DNA of 64,000 nucleotides from Legionella drozanskii LLAP-1 (GCF_001467585.1 NZ_LNXY01000027.1:257988-321987), one strand, 5' to 3'. Shown: positions 54,075-64,000, numbered from the stretch's first letter. Notes: generated by a model not told the origin, from the sequence alone. Numbers and translations: made by a program.

Positions 54075-55367
54075 TTATTTGCCCAGCACAGCAACATAAT
54101 TCGGTTCCATTTCTCCGACCACCGATGAAACACGTGATTCATCTTGATCATCCCCTTCAAGCCGGAAAATACTGTGTAAAGCACGTACGCCTTCATCCAG
54201 CATCGCAGCATCAATGAGTACTGATATTTTAATTTCGGAAGTGGCAATTAATTGAATATTGATCCCTTTCAATGCCAAGGTTTTAAACATAATCGAGGCA
54301 ACTTCAGGATGGCTTTTAAGCCCCGCACCTACTAATGACAATTTGGCTAGTCCATTTGAGCCAACCACGGCCTTCGCACCTAAATCTTTTACCAGTTGCG
54401 TCAACTTTTTCATCGTAGTCTGGTATTCATCACGATGAACCGTAAATGTAAAATCAGTTTTATCATTGGCAGACAAATGCTGAACAATCATATCAATATT
54501 TACACCTATCTCGCTAATCTCCGTTAAAATACCTGAAGCTAGTCCAAGTTTGTCAGGGACGCCCGATAAGGTGACTTTGGCTTCGTTACGGCTAAAAGCA
54601 ATTCCGGTTACCATCGGAGCTTCCATACTATTTTTTTGTTGATAGGTAATTAAAGTTCCGGGACCTTCTTGCGAGGAAGAGAGAACACGTAGTGGAATAT
54701 TGTATTTGCCAGCAAATTCAACAGCACGAATTTGCAAGACCTTCGCGCCAAGGCTAGAAAACTCTAACATCTCCTCAAAGGTAATCTGTTCCAAGCGTTT
54801 TGCGTCGGGGACAATTCGTGGGTCAGTGGTATAAACACCATCAACATCGGTATAAATCTGGCATTCATCAGCTTCTAATGCAGCAGCAATAGCAACCGCC
54901 GTAGTATCTGAGCCGCCTCGTCCAAGCGTTGTTATATTTCCATCTTTATCAATACCTTGGAACCCAGCAATAACAACTACCCTATCCTGTTCAAGATCTT
55001 GAAGTATAGGCGAAGTATCAATCGCCTGTATTCGTGCTTTCTTGTACTGATCACAGGTTTGGATTCGTGCTTGTCCGCCAGTGTATGAACGAGCATTAAT
55101 GCCTCGATTGATTAAAGCCATCGCCATCAAGGCCATCGAAACTTGTTCGCCTGTGGCAACAAGAGCCGCGTACTCCCTTGGGTCAGGAGATTCGCTAATA
55201 TTATTAGCTAGACCAATTAGTTTATCCGTCTCTCCACTCATAGCCGATACAATCACGACTATTTTATGGCCTGCTTGCTTTGCCTTTGCTACCAAATCTG
55301 CCGCATGATTAATATGCTTAAGTGTAGCCAGCGACGTTCCCCCGAATTTTTGCACCAATAATGCCAT
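54075..55367 (-). CDS. lysC: Aspartate kinase
   Basis: The protein has 430 residues. The kinase domain begins VQKFGGTSL, with VSAMSGETDKL, GRGGSDTTAVAIAAAL and CQIYTDVDGVYTTDPRIV. Two ACT domains (about 265-330 and 345-420) give feedback control by lysine and/or threonine. It makes aspartyl-phosphate, the first step to lysine, methionine, threonine and diaminopimelate. It lies 21 bases after alaS. Confidence 0.95.
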   Translation of the reverse strand: MALLVQKFGGTSLATLKHINHAADLVAKAKQAGHKIVVIVSAMSGETDKLIGLANNISESPDPREYAALVATGEQVSMALMAMALINRGINARSYTGGQARIQTCDQYKKARIQAIDTSPILQDLEQDRVVVIAGFQGIDKDGNITTLGRGGSDTTAVAIAAALEADECQIYTDVDGVYTTDPRIVPDAKRLEQITFEEMLEFSSLGAKVLQIRAVEFAGKYNIPLRVLSSSQEGPGTLITYQQKNSMEAPMVTGIAFSRNEAKVTLSGVPDKLGLASGILTEISEIGVNIDMIVQHLSANDKTDFTFTVHRDEYQTTMKKLTQLVKDLGAKAVVGSNGLAKLSLVGAGLKSHPEVASIMFKTLALKGINIQLIATSEIKISVLIDAAMLDEGVRALHSIFRLEGDDQDESRVSSVVGEMEPNYVAVLGK

Positions 55368-55388
55368 TTTCAGCGCCCCGTCTAAATG

Positions 55389-57977
55389 TTAACTTGCGTG
55401 CTCAGCGATCATTGTCTGAATCTGTGAAATCTTTTGGTCCAGATCTTCCGGAACACGACCTCCACCTTGAGCCATGTCTTCTCGGCCTCCCCCTTTACCG
55501 CAAAGATGCTTAACGAGCATTGCAGCAGTTGGTACACGACCTAAAAGACTTTTACTCACTCCAGCAACAACGTTCATCTTATCTTGACTAGTGGTAATTA
55601 GCACAATCACTGCATTATCTAAGCTAGACTTTAATTGATCTAAAGTTGTTCTCAGCGTCTGATTGTCCATGTTATCTAATTGCTTAACTAGCAAGTTCAC
55701 ACCATTTATATTTTTTACTTCATTCAGTAAGTCAGCGCCTGATTTTGCAACTAATTTCGCATTTAAGCGCACTAACTCTTTTTCTTGCTGTTTTATATCA
55801 TGCAAAAATTGTGACAATTTCTCAGAAACATTCACAGTATTCGTTTTAAGTTTGGCAGCGACCTCATCTAAATGGTCTAATTGCTGATTAACCCAGGTCA
55901 AAGCGTAAGCACCAGTAACCATTTCGATTCGTCGCACACCGCTGGCAATACCGTATTCGGCAACGATTTTAAAAAGCCCGATATCACCGGTTCGGGACGC
56001 ATGGGTGCCACCACATAATTCCTTGGAAAACTCACCTAAGGAGAGTACTCGCACGGAATCACCATATTTTTCACCAAACAAGGCGACAGCACCTGATTTC
56101 TTTGCTTCTTCCACGCTCATAATCTCAGTCACTACTTTGTCATTTGCTCGGATTCTATCGTTTACTAAAATTTCTAATTGGCGCAATTGAGTGGAAGTGA
56201 GCCCTTCGAAATGTGAAAAATCAAAGCGCGCACGCTCGGCATCCACCAATGAACCTTTCTGTTGTACATGAGAACCAACAATTGCTTTTAAAGCGGCATG
56301 CAAGAGGTGGGTTGCGGTATGATTCATACGTATTGCATCACGTCTAGCCACGTCAATCAGCGCTTTCACTTCTTGATTATCTGCAAATTCTCCCTCAAGC
56401 ACTTCGCCATAGTGAACAATCGCCTGTCCGATTCGCTGCGTGTCATCGACACGAAAAACAGATCGTCCATCTAGCAGTTTGCCGCGATCACCAACCTGGC
56501 CTCCACTTTCCGCGTAGAACGGCGTGTGGTCTAGGATAACAGCACCTCTGCTGCCTTTAATTAACTTAGAAACCTTCTTATTATCCGCAAGTAAAGCTGA
56601 AATTTTAGAATGTAGGTTTTCCTTTTGATAACCATGGAACTCTGAAGATTCAGCCAGCTGCGTAGTGACTGAATAATCCGTCGCAAATTGACTTGCTGAC
56701 TGAGATAATTCTCGCTGTTGTTGCATGCATTGATTAAACTCTTCCATATCAATAGTTAAACCCTGTTCACGGGCAATGTCAGCAGTCAAATCCAGCGGAA
56801 ATCCATAAGTATCATAAAGTTTGAAAGCAATGTCACCGGCAATTTCTTTCCCCTTTAAGGATTGAATTTGCTCTTGCAATAGGCGCAAACCTTGTTCCAA
56901 GGTGCGTGCAAATTGACTTTCTTCTTGAGCTAAAATGCGTTCTATTTGCTCTCTATGACTAATCAGTTCAGGATAGGCATCGCCCATCACTTCGATAAGA
57001 GGCTGCACTAATTTGCAGAAAAAAGGTGTCGGCAGGCCTAATTTATTGCCGTGCCGAACTGCACGTCGGATAATACGACGTAAGACATAGCCCCTACCCT
57101 CATTACTTGGAACCACGCCATCGGCAATTAAAAAGGAGCAAGCGCGAATATGATCAGCAATGACTTTCAAAGAAACATGCTCAGGATCGATGGAGGAGAC
57201 GAGTTTGCAAATTGAACGAATTAAATGTTGGAAAATATCAATATCGTAGTTGTTATGTACACCTTGGACAACTGCAGCAATACGCTCTAATCCCATTCCC
57301 GTATCTACAGAGGGTTTAGGTAAGGGATGTAACTGACCAGACTTGTCTCGATTAAATTGCATGAATACCAAATTCCAGATTTCAATGTAGCGGTCTCCAT
57401 CCTCATCAGGACTACCCGGAGGTCCACCGGCAATTTCGGGCCCATGATCATAAAAAATTTCTGTACAAGGCCCGCAAGGACCCGTGTCACCCATTGACCA
57501 GAAGTTATCCTTTTCACCGCATCGTGAAAAACGTTCAGACGATACCCCAAGTTCCTTAAGCCATATATCGGCTGCTTCATCATCATCTTTATAGACAGTA
57601 ACCCACAAACGCTCTGGGGGTAGTTTTAAGACCTCAGTCAAGAATTCCCAGGCATAATTTATGGCTTCGCGCTTAAAATAATCGCCGAAACTAAAATTTC
57701 CCAACATTTCGAAAAAGGTATGATGACGAGCTGTATAGCCTACATTCTCAAGATCATTATGCTTACCACCCGCACGAACACAGCGTTGTGAACTGACTGC
57801 TCGATGGTAAGAGCGTGTCTCCAAACCAAGAAAAATATCCTTAAACTGCACCATGCCCGCATTGGTAAACAATAAGCTGGGATCATTACCAGGTATAAGT
57901 GGGCTGGATTCTACAATTTTGTGCTTTCTTGCAGCAAAATAATCAAAAAATGCTTGTCTAATTTCTGAACTTTTCAT
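55389..57977 (-). CDS. alaS: Alanyl-tRNA synthetase
   Basis: The protein has 862 residues. The class II aminoacylation domain starts SSEIRQAFFDYFAARKH, with GMVQFKDIFLG and MGDTGPCGPCTEIFYDHG. The editing domain has the zinc motif HTATHLLHAAL and CGGTHASRTGDIG. The C-terminal DHHA1 part ends GKGGGREDMAQGGG. The length matches the family (about 870). Confidence 0.97.
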   Translation of the reverse strand: MKSSEIRQAFFDYFAARKHKIVESSPLIPGNDPSLLFTNAGMVQFKDIFLGLETRSYHRAVSSQRCVRAGGKHNDLENVGYTARHHTFFEMLGNFSFGDYFKREAINYAWEFLTEVLKLPPERLWVTVYKDDDEAADIWLKELGVSSERFSRCGEKDNFWSMGDTGPCGPCTEIFYDHGPEIAGGPPGSPDEDGDRYIEIWNLVFMQFNRDKSGQLHPLPKPSVDTGMGLERIAAVVQGVHNNYDIDIFQHLIRSICKLVSSIDPEHVSLKVIADHIRACSFLIADGVVPSNEGRGYVLRRIIRRAVRHGNKLGLPTPFFCKLVQPLIEVMGDAYPELISHREQIERILAQEESQFARTLEQGLRLLQEQIQSLKGKEIAGDIAFKLYDTYGFPLDLTADIAREQGLTIDMEEFNQCMQQQRELSQSASQFATDYSVTTQLAESSEFHGYQKENLHSKISALLADNKKVSKLIKGSRGAVILDHTPFYAESGGQVGDRGKLLDGRSVFRVDDTQRIGQAIVHYGEVLEGEFADNQEVKALIDVARRDAIRMNHTATHLLHAALKAIVGSHVQQKGSLVDAERARFDFSHFEGLTSTQLRQLEILVNDRIRANDKVVTEIMSVEEAKKSGAVALFGEKYGDSVRVLSLGEFSKELCGGTHASRTGDIGLFKIVAEYGIASGVRRIEMVTGAYALTWVNQQLDHLDEVAAKLKTNTVNVSEKLSQFLHDIKQQEKELVRLNAKLVAKSGADLLNEVKNINGVNLLVKQLDNMDNQTLRTTLDQLKSSLDNAVIVLITTSQDKMNVVAGVSKSLLGRVPTAAMLVKHLCGKGGGREDMAQGGGRVPEDLDQKISQIQTMIAEHAS

Positions 57978-58058
57978 GCTCTTACATTCGTCTTATCATT
58001 AATAATTACGTAATTGTGCTTAGGTTCGCAAAAAGCAATGTTGTTATGATTGCCAGCG

Positions 58059-58496
58059 CTAGCTTATCTCAGCAATAACCTTAGCAATAACGTCCGTTGG
58101 AAACCCACGGTATAATAAAAACCGTTGTCGTTTCTGTAATTCACTAAAAGGTATATCGTCCTGATGCTTAAATTTTTTATGCCAGACCGCTAAGGCATAA
58201 GTTACCCAATTCTCTTGTTCTCGCTCAAGTGCATTGTTAATCAATTCACGATCAATGTGCTTAGCTTGTAATTCCTGACTGATTTTTAAAGGGCCACAAC
58301 CTTGACGAATACGAGTATGACACAACAATTCAACAAAACGGTCGTCAGATTGCAAATCTAGACGCTGACATTTGGCAATTACCTCAGAAATCTCTTCAGG
58401 ACCGTAACTTCTTTGCGCTAATTTAACTGCCAACTCATGAGCACTGTGCTCGCGCCTAGATAATAGGCGCATTGCACAGTCAAAAGCTTTAGTCAT
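58059..58496 (-). CDS. recX: RecA regulator RecX
   Basis: The protein has 145 residues starting [26 protein letters not shown], the RecX N-terminal pattern. It has three-helix repeats ([32 protein letters not shown], broken by family-typical changes). It inhibits RecA filament growth. The ATG at 58494-58496 overlaps the recA stop by eight bases; the longer frame begins with TTG. Confidence 0.92.
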   Translation of the reverse strand: MTKAFDCAMRLLSRREHSAHELAVKLAQRSYGPEEISEVIAKCQRLDLQSDDRFVELLCHTRIRQGCGPLKISQELQAKHIDRELINNALEREQENWVTYALAVWHKKFKHQDDIPFSELQKRQRFLLYRGFPTDVIAKVIAEIS

Positions 58497-59526
58497 CCAC
58501 ACTCTCAAATACTTCAGCTTCTGCTATTGGTAATTTTTTCACCAATAACTCTGCTCTAATTTGCTGTTCTAAAGTGGCAGCGATTTGTGGATTTTCCCTC
58601 AGGTATACACGCACATTTTCTTTACCCTGACCAATTTTTTCTTGTTTGTAGGAATACCAAGCACCTGATTTTTCAATAAGCCCTAATTGAGCGCCTAAAT
58701 TAATGATTTCGCTTTCACGAGAGATTCCTTCATTGTAGTAAATATCAAAATCAGTTGTTTTAAAAGGAGGAGCCACTTTATTTTTAACCACTTTAACTCG
58801 TGTTTCGTTACCTAATATTTCTTCACCTTTTTTAATTGCGCCTACACGACGGATGTCAAGGCGAACCGAAGCATAAAACTTCAGTGCATTACCCCCGGTT
58901 GTTGTTTCAGGGTTACCAAACATCACCCCAATTTTCATGCGAATTTGGTTAATAAAAATAACTAATGTATTGGAACGTTTGATATTGGCTGTTAGTTTAC
59001 GTAAAGCTTGAGACATCAATCTTGCTTGTAAGCCCACATGAGTATCGCCCATTTCCCCTTCGATTTCAGCTTTGGGAGTCAATGCAGCAACAGAGTCAAT
59101 AATAATGACATCAACAGCAGCAGAGCGGACAAGCATGTCGGTAATTTCTAAAGCTTGCTCTCCAGTATCAGGCTGTGAAACCAACAACTCATCTACATTA
59201 ACACCTAGTTTCGCCGCGTAGTTTGGATCAAGCGCGTGTTCCGCATCAACGAAGGCAGCGGTTCCACCCTTTTTTTGACATTCAGCAATGACTTGCAAGG
59301 TTAAAGTTGTTTTACCGGAAGACTCAGGACCATAAATTTCAACAACTCGCCCTTTCGGCAAGCCGCCTATTCCTAAGGCAATATCAAGACCTAAGGAACC
59401 TGTTGAAATGGCTTCTATGTCGCGCGCGACAGTGCTATCGCCCATACGCATTACAGAGCCTTTACCAAATTGGCGTTCAATCTGAGCGAGAGCTGCACTT
59501 AGCGCTTTTTGTTTATTGTCTTCCAT
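58489..59526 (-). CDS. recA: Recombinase RecA
   Basis: The protein has 345 residues from MEDNKQKAL. Walker [11 protein letters not shown], Walker [13 protein letters not shown], the L2 loop [22 protein letters not shown] and MAW-type interface motifs are all present. It binds single-stranded DNA, drives strand exchange and supports recombination repair and transformation. The ATG at 59524-59526 is the usual family start. recX follows with overlap. Confidence 0.97.
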   Translation of the reverse strand: MEDNKQKALSAALAQIERQFGKGSVMRMGDSTVARDIEAISTGSLGLDIALGIGGLPKGRVVEIYGPESSGKTTLTLQVIAECQKKGGTAAFVDAEHALDPNYAAKLGVNVDELLVSQPDTGEQALEITDMLVRSAAVDVIIIDSVAALTPKAEIEGEMGDTHVGLQARLMSQALRKLTANIKRSNTLVIFINQIRMKIGVMFGNPETTTGGNALKFYASVRLDIRRVGAIKKGEEILGNETRVKVVKNKVAPPFKTTDFDIYYNEGISRESEIINLGAQLGLIEKSGAWYSYKQEKIGQGKENVRVYLRENPQIAATLEQQIRAELLVKKLPIAEAEVFESVDD

Positions 59527-59557
59527 AAGGGTCACCCATGTTGTGTGCAAAGCGGAA

Positions 59558-59585
59558 ATTATACATAGTTATTGGTCCGCAGCAA
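59558..59585 (-). promoter_or_regulatory. recA promoter
   Basis: On the minus strand TTGCTG and TATAAT are separated by 16 bases, with the -10 ending 31 bases before the recA ATG. I see no LexA-type palindrome (CTG-N10-CAG) around it, which fits Legionella, where a LexA-based SOS system is lacking. Confidence 0.7.
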
Positions 59586-59695
59586 ATGAGTACTTGCGAT
59601 TATCTGCATCAGCAAATTGAAGCTTTGTGAAACTGAATCATTATCACTTTTAATCCAATACAACAAATTCTATAAAGAGCAATTTAGCTAGTTGC

Positions 59696-60190
59696 TTAAT
59701 TATGCTCGATGAGATATGAAAGCGCTCCCTCTAAAGCCTGTTTACAGGCAAGACGGCGTACTTCTTGTCGTGAAGCATTATGAAAATGGCAATGCAGACT
59801 TCGTACTGGGAACTTAGCCATAGCCCAGGCAAACCAAACGGTGCCGACAGGCTTCTCTAGCGATCCGCCATCAGGGCCGGCGATTCCGGTAACTGCCAAG
59901 GAAAAATGAGCAGGACTATGATTAAGCGCCCCCAAAGCCATTGCTTCTGCAACTAATTGGCTGACTGCGCCATGAGTATGAATTAAATCTGATTTGACAC
60001 CCAACATGTCATGCTTTGCTTCATTACTATAAGTGACAAAACCTCGCTCAAACCACAGAGAACTTCCTGGTAATTCAGTTAACAATCCGGCAATCAACCC
60101 CCCAGTACAGGATTCGGCTGTAGCAATTTTTAAAAGTCGGGTACGTAATTGATCTGACAGCTTCTGCACTAATTTCGCTAAATCATCCAT
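59696..60190 (-). CDS. pncC: CinA C-terminal-type nicotinamide-nucleotide amidohydrolase
   Basis: The protein has 164 residues from MDDLAKLVQ. Motifs: TAESCTGGLIAGLLTELPGSS, FERGFVTYSNEAKHDMLGV, GAVSQLVAEAMALGA and VTGIAGPDGGSLEKPVGTVWFA. It has only the CinA C-terminal domain, as in E. coli PncC/YgaD, which deamidates NMN for pyridine nucleotide recycling. It lies upstream of recA on the same strand with a 169-base gap holding the recA promoter. Confidence 0.92.
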   Translation of the reverse strand: MDDLAKLVQKLSDQLRTRLLKIATAESCTGGLIAGLLTELPGSSLWFERGFVTYSNEAKHDMLGVKSDLIHTHGAVSQLVAEAMALGALNHSPAHFSLAVTGIAGPDGGSLEKPVGTVWFAWAMAKFPVRSLHCHFHNASRQEVRRLACKQALEGALSYLIEHN

Positions 60191-60210
60191 TATCAATCTC
60201 GAGTAAGAGG

Positions 60211-60240
60211 CCAAAAAAAACCCCGCAAAAGCGGGGTTTT
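60211..60240 (-). terminator. Intrinsic terminator after the small lipoprotein gene
   Basis: AACCCCGC pairs with GCGGGGTT on an AAAA loop, followed on the minus strand by eight T. It is a textbook rho-independent terminator and separates the lipoprotein gene from pncC. Confidence 0.95.
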
Positions 60241-60262
60241 CAAAAACTGACTTTGAAAAAAC

Positions 60263-60451
60263 TTATTGACCACTTTGGTTGGTATCAGTACCAGTATTTC
60301 CAGTAGTACCTGTAGTACCTGTAGTATCTGTACCTTGTTGCTGTACAGAATTAGTAGCACCTGTTTCTGCTTTCTTTTCTGCATTTTCACCACAAGCAGA
60401 AATTAAAACTGCTACAAAGGCAGTAACTGCTAGAAGGGCCAAACGTTTCAT
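60263..60451 (-). CDS. Small Thr/Gly-rich lipoprotein
   Basis: The protein has 62 residues from MKRLALLAV with GGAG seven bases before the ATG; an ATG six bases earlier is too close to that site. The lipobox is LISAC. The mature part is short and low-complexity, with GTDTTGTTGTTGNTG made by three copies of a nine-base repeat (GGTACTACA-like). The function is unknown. It is monocistronic with a strong terminator, suggesting high expression. Confidence 0.8.
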   Translation of the reverse strand: MKRLALLAVTAFVAVLISACGENAEKKAETGATNSVQQQGTDTTGTTGTTGNTGTDTNQSGQ

Positions 60452-60716
60452 AATCATTCTCCGTAGTTGATCATAGGCATTAATACCCTTAATAGTCTAA
60501 CAAAAATTTACCTTAAGTGAAGGACTTACAAAGTAATTGATACAAAATATAATTCTCCCTGTCCTAACTTAGGCTTTGTTAGCCATTTAAGCTCATCCCT
60601 TAGGATGACGACTTCTAAAAACGCTGATTACCAATATACTTACTAAAAAAATCAACGTCTTGAGGTCATTATAGTCGAATTATCGGCAAATCTTAAATTA
60701 ACATTAATTTTTTAAT

Positions 60717-62264
60717 TTAACCTAAAGTGACAGGCGAAATCGCTTTTTCACATATTTTATGAAAGCCAATAGACATTTGACGCAGTACAGGCAATTGTTC
60801 TTCGCTGATGCCGTATTCTTTTGCCAAAAGGAGAGGATCAGTGAAACTGAGCCAAACTTGTCTTAAGCTATCTTCAGTCGCCATGATGCGCAGAGGCAAG
60901 TCTAAAGCAAACGCCGGATTAGTTTGCATAAGTTGAGTTCCTTTTGCAGGATTCCCTACAATAAGCACCTCGGTCGGTAAAAGTGTTTGTCCAGCTTTTG
61001 TTGCCGCCTCACTGTGGCTGATTTGAGCAAAAACAGTTCCTCCTTGGCCTTTAATTATCTTCATGACCCGGTCTAATGTTTGGGTTACAGAATAAGGACT
61101 TTGTAAAGTTTCAGACCATGCTGCAGCCTCGTTAGGCGCTCCCAGTTTGGGCTCAAAAGCGGTCAGAATTTTTCGGGCTAAGAGATCTAGATCAGGCAAA
61201 TTATCCTTGTTGGTCAATAAGGCAATTCCTAAAAGTTCTGTAGATGCCGTAAAACGACCTAAAAATGCCGAAAAACCAGGTGTATTGCCTTTAATTTCCA
61301 TAAAACCTTTAGAACCCGGAAAAAACCAGCCACAATTTGCTGGAATCATTTGACCATCGCTTAAACTAATCGGTTGGTACACAAATTTTCTATCCTCGGG
61401 GTCGCTTAATAAAATCCCCCCAGCAAGTCCAATATCCCAAAGACTAAGATCTTCAGCTGAAGCAACGATGCCACTGTCGGCATAGCTACTAGACCAATTT
61501 AATGTCGTGCTTGGAACAAATTTACCCTCTTTGTCCCCATAACCTTGGGCTAATTCACTGGGATTTATAAAATTCGCATTGATTAAAAATTGACTGTGTT
61601 TAAACGGATTGGAGCCATTATTAAGCTCATTATTTGCGCTAGAAACATTGGAAATAAAAAAAGTATGTTTTAAACCGAGACGTTCAATTTGATTTTTAGT
61701 TACATGCTCTTCATAAGACAGACCACTAGCTTTTTCAACAATCTTTCCGAGAAAATAGTAATCGCTTGCGCTAGGATTCATTTTAGAACCTGGCGGAAAT
61801 AGAAGAGGCTTATCAGCCAATGATTGCACAAGGTCGCTAAAAGAATAATCTTGACTGGAATCAAAAGGCTCATTGTTAAAACTTGGCAAACCGGAGCTAT
61901 GTGTTAATAAATGCCGAATGGTTATCGAAGACCAGGATAGAGGTACATCAGAAAGATAAGCCGTTATCCATTCATCTAACTTAAGCTTGCCTTGCTGTTT
62001 CAGTTGCATGATTGCCACAGCCGTAAACGCATGACTTAATTGGCCAATGTTAAATAGAGTATTAGAAGCAACAAGAAGCTTTTTCTCACTATCTGCTAAG
62101 CCATACCCAACTATTCGTGTGATATAAGGTGCCTGCGTGATAGATAAAGCCAGTCCAGGAACATGATTATCCTGCATGTACTGAATAATTAAATCATCAA
62201 TGGATTGTCCCTTATGGAAAAGATGAAAATTCCCAGGTCCACTGTCTGCTAATTTCCTTGTCAT
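60717..62264 (-). CDS. Beta-lactamase-fold protein without catalytic residues, fused to a DUF302-like domain
   Basis: The protein has 515 residues. Residues 20-370 follow the serine beta-lactamase/esterase (class C-like) fold: FNIGQLSHAFTAVAIMQL is aligned with the usual FRIGSVSKxFTA, and HLLTHSSGLPSF is typical. But the catalytic Ser is Gln75, the Lys is His78, the Tyr of YSN is Pro164, and its Asn is Ala166. Residues 390-500 match DUF302 (VFAQISHSEAA, LLPTEVLIVGNPAKGTQLM, ALDLPLRIM). There is no signal peptide. It is probably a non-catalytic binding protein. It is monocistronic between the lipoprotein gene and mutS. Confidence 0.8.
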   Translation of the reverse strand: MTRKLADSGPGNFHLFHKGQSIDDLIIQYMQDNHVPGLALSITQAPYITRIVGYGLADSEKKLLVASNTLFNIGQLSHAFTAVAIMQLKQQGKLKLDEWITAYLSDVPLSWSSITIRHLLTHSSGLPSFNNEPFDSSQDYSFSDLVQSLADKPLLFPPGSKMNPSASDYYFLGKIVEKASGLSYEEHVTKNQIERLGLKHTFFISNVSSANNELNNGSNPFKHSQFLINANFINPSELAQGYGDKEGKFVPSTTLNWSSSYADSGIVASAEDLSLWDIGLAGGILLSDPEDRKFVYQPISLSDGQMIPANCGWFFPGSKGFMEIKGNTPGFSAFLGRFTASTELLGIALLTNKDNLPDLDLLARKILTAFEPKLGAPNEAAAWSETLQSPYSVTQTLDRVMKIIKGQGGTVFAQISHSEAATKAGQTLLPTEVLIVGNPAKGTQLMQTNPAFALDLPLRIMATEDSLRQVWLSFTDPLLLAKEYGISEEQLPVLRQMSIGFHKICEKAISPVTLG

Positions 62265-62355
62265 GATAATTCCTACTGAAGAAATTACTTGTTTTAAGTG
62301 TAGCTGAACTGCCGATATCGGAGGTTGTTGCCGGGTTGAATTTCGCTAAAAATGT

Positions 62356-62381
62356 AGGTTGGCCCAACATTGGTTGAACCT
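62356..62381. repeat. Dispersed hairpin repeat
   Basis: AGGTT, then CCAA, pair with TTGG and AACCT around a two-base loop. It belongs with the GTAGGTT hairpins at 53592 and 54034 and lies in the divergent gap before mutS. Confidence 0.5.
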
Positions 62382-62465
62382 GCCCCCCAAATCCTAACTC
62401 AATTTACTGACTTAAACCGGAGCCTTTGCTAGAATCTCTAAAAATTTTTTGTGCCTTATAAAACT

Positions 62466-64000
62466 ATGTCTGTAACTCATACTCCCATGATGCAACAATA
62501 TTTACGCATCAAGTCAGAATACCCTGATATGCTTCTACTTTATCGTATGGGTGATTTTTATGAACTTTTTTACGATGATGCTAAACGTGCTGCCAAACTG
62601 CTTGATTTAACGCTAACCCATCGTGGTCAATCTGCAGATAAACCCATCCCCATGGCAGGGGTTCCCTACCATGCTGTGGAAAATTATTTGGCCCGATTAA
62701 TCAGAAAAGGCGAATCCGTCGCTATTTGCGAGCAAATTGGTGATCCAGCCACATCAAAAGGTCCCGTCGAACGCCAAGTGACCCGCATCATCACTCCTGG
62801 AACGGTAACCGACGAAGCACTGCTTGACGCTCAAAAAGATAATGTATTACTTGCTATTCACACGCAAAATAAACAATTTGGTTTAGCCTGGGTTGATTTA
62901 AGTGGCGGCCGTTTTCATTTATTACAAGTAAAAGATGAGGCTCAACTTTGGGCGGAGATCAATCGTCTACAGCCTGCAGAAATCCTAACGCAACAGACCT
63001 TAGCCCTTTCCCATTTTACAGTAAAAACTCGCCCAGCTTGGGAATTCGATTTAAAGCGTGCCCAGCAACTACTCTGTGAACAGTTTGCCGTGCAAAACTT
63101 AAGTGCTTTTGGCGAAAAAGACTATGCTATCGCCTTCCCGGCTGCCGGTTGTTTATTAACCTACTTACAAAATACTCAGCGCCAAGCCCTACCTCATCTA
63201 ACGCAGATTACTTTGGAACAAAATGAAAACTTTTTGCAACTCGATGCCTCCACACAAAAGCATTTAGAGATCTTTGAAAACAATCAAGGGGGGCGGGAAA
63301 ATAGTTTACTATCTGTCCTTGATTATACAGCCTGCGCCATGGGTAGCCGCTTACTCAAACGCTGGCTAGGGAGACCTCTCAATCAAGCCAATTTAATTCT
63401 GCAACGGCAAGATGCAGTCAAAGAATTCATTGAAAAACAACAAGCTCCGGTGATACATCCTTTGCTAAGGCAAATTTGCGATGTAGAGCGGATTGTGTCG
63501 CGAATTGCTTTGAAGTCAGCAAGACCGCGTGATCTTATTCACCTTAGAGAAACACTGGCTCTTCTTCCCGAGATCAGCAATGTCCTTGTACCAAATCAAT
63601 CAAAACTACTAAAAGAATTAGACCATCATTTAGTGCTGCAACCGGAACTTCATGAGCTTTTATGCAATGCAATCGTTGAGAATCCCCCCATGCTAATTCG
63701 GGATGGAGGAGTTATTGCCTCAGGATTTGACGAAGAACTCGATGAATTAAGAATGTTGAGCAATAATGCCACAGACAAGCTTATCGAACTAGAAACCGCA
63801 GAGAAAGAACGATCAGGATTATCGACGCTCAAGTTTGGCTATAATCGCGTACAAGGTTATTACATTGAGCTATCACGTAATCAATCTGAAAAGGCACCCC
63901 TGAATTATCAACGTAAACAAACGTTAAAAAACGTTGAGCGCTACATCACCCCGGAATTAAAAGAATTCGAAGAAAAAGTATTATCCGCTCAAGTGAAAGC
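62466..64000 (+). CDS. mutS: DNA mismatch repair protein MutS (3' end outside window)
   Basis: From the ATG at 62466-62468 there are 511 open codons to the window edge. The N-terminal mismatch-binding domain contains [29 protein letters not shown] (the Phe-x-Glu motif that contacts the mismatch) and [18 protein letters not shown]. Connector, lever and the start of the clamp domain follow; the ATPase domain lies beyond the edge. The usual length is about 850 residues. Confidence 0.95.
   Translation, partial: MSVTHTPMMQQYLRIKSEYPDMLLLYRMGDFYELFYDDAKRAAKLLDLTLTHRGQSADKPIPMAGVPYHAVENYLARLIRKGESVAICEQIGDPATSKGPVERQVTRIITPGTVTDEALLDAQKDNVLLAIHTQNKQFGLAWVDLSGGRFHLLQVKDEAQLWAEINRLQPAEILTQQTLALSHFTVKTRPAWEFDLKRAQQLLCEQFAVQNLSAFGEKDYAIAFPAAGCLLTYLQNTQRQALPHLTQITLEQNENFLQLDASTQKHLEIFENNQGGRENSLLSVLDYTACAMGSRLLKRWLGRPLNQANLILQRQDAVKEFIEKQQAPVIHPLLRQICDVERIVSRIALKSARPRDLIHLRETLALLPEISNVLVPNQSKLLKELDHHLVLQPELHELLCNAIVENPPMLIRDGGVIASGFDEELDELRMLSNNATDKLIELETAEKERSGLSTLKFGYNRVQGYYIELSRNQSEKAPLNYQRKQTLKNVERYITPELKEFEEKVLSAQVK

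Noticed and set aside
59527-59695. SOS (LexA) box before recA
   Set aside because: No CTG-N10-CAG palindrome near the promoter.
1-64000. CRISPR arrays, tRNA or rRNA genes, complete insertion sequences
   Set aside because: I found no regularly spaced repeats with spacers, no tRNA-like T-loop/acceptor pairing, no rRNA sequence and no transposase frame.

Overview
The window looks like chromosomal DNA of a Legionella-like gammaproteobacterium. The base composition is AT-rich. A flagellar block runs in the order fliM-fliN-fliO-fliP-fliQ-fliR-flhB-flhA-flhF-flhG-fliA-motC-motD, and there is a compact mutS / cinA / recA-recX-alaS-lysC neighbourhood. Several proteins have eukaryotic-like architecture (leucine-rich repeats with an F-box-like segment, ankyrin repeats with an OTU protease, Sel1 repeats), as is typical of bacteria that deliver effectors into host cells. 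The genus is inferred from gene content and order, not from an rRNA gene, and none is present.

Layout. At 1-3.2 kb a tandemly duplicated leucine-rich-repeat gene encloses a truncated third copy; one full copy runs off the left edge. At 3.5-15.2 kb a minus-strand flagellar operon is preceded by a clear sigma-54 promoter. At 15.5-17.5 kb lies a two-gene unit resembling the DprE1/DprE2 oxidase-reductase pair. At 17.7-25.3 kb lies a peptide-export island. Small minus-strand genes encode peptides with a conserved 48-residue leader ending in EAGG and unrelated cationic tails. A divergent plus-strand operon encodes a cNMP-like domain protein, a membrane-fusion protein, a C39-peptidase ABC exporter and a second ABC exporter (NHLM-type layout). 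One further leader copy is a pseudogene, and another small reading frame is broken by a stop. After this come a gene of unknown function, a hipBA toxin-antitoxin locus with three evenly spaced operators, a multicopper oxidase and an alpha/beta hydrolase.

At 30.6-44.3 kb is a complete Pel exopolysaccharide operon, pelA-pelB-pelC-pelD-pelE-pelF-pelG, ending with a sugar-nucleotide epimerase. PelB is encoded by two overlapping genes instead of one. PelD keeps an RxxD motif at the expected place, so c-di-GMP control is likely. At 44.5-54 kb are an Lhr-type helicase (possibly leaderless mRNA), a Sel1-repeat protein, a large ankyrin/OTU protein with a bipartite nuclear-localisation-like segment, a secreted glycine-rich protein and MscL. 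At 54-64 kb are lysC, alaS, recX, recA, a CinA-type amidohydrolase, a small lipoprotein, a beta-lactamase-fold protein that has lost its catalytic motifs and carries a DUF302-like tail, and the 5' three-fifths of mutS.

The best candidate for a previously undescribed system is the peptide island at 17.7-25.3 kb: a conserved-leader, variable-core precursor family beside its own peptidase-exporter, without any recognisable modification enzyme. One predicted mature peptide is 17 residues long, strongly cationic, and ends in PPRRRL, reminiscent of apidaecin-type proline-rich peptides.
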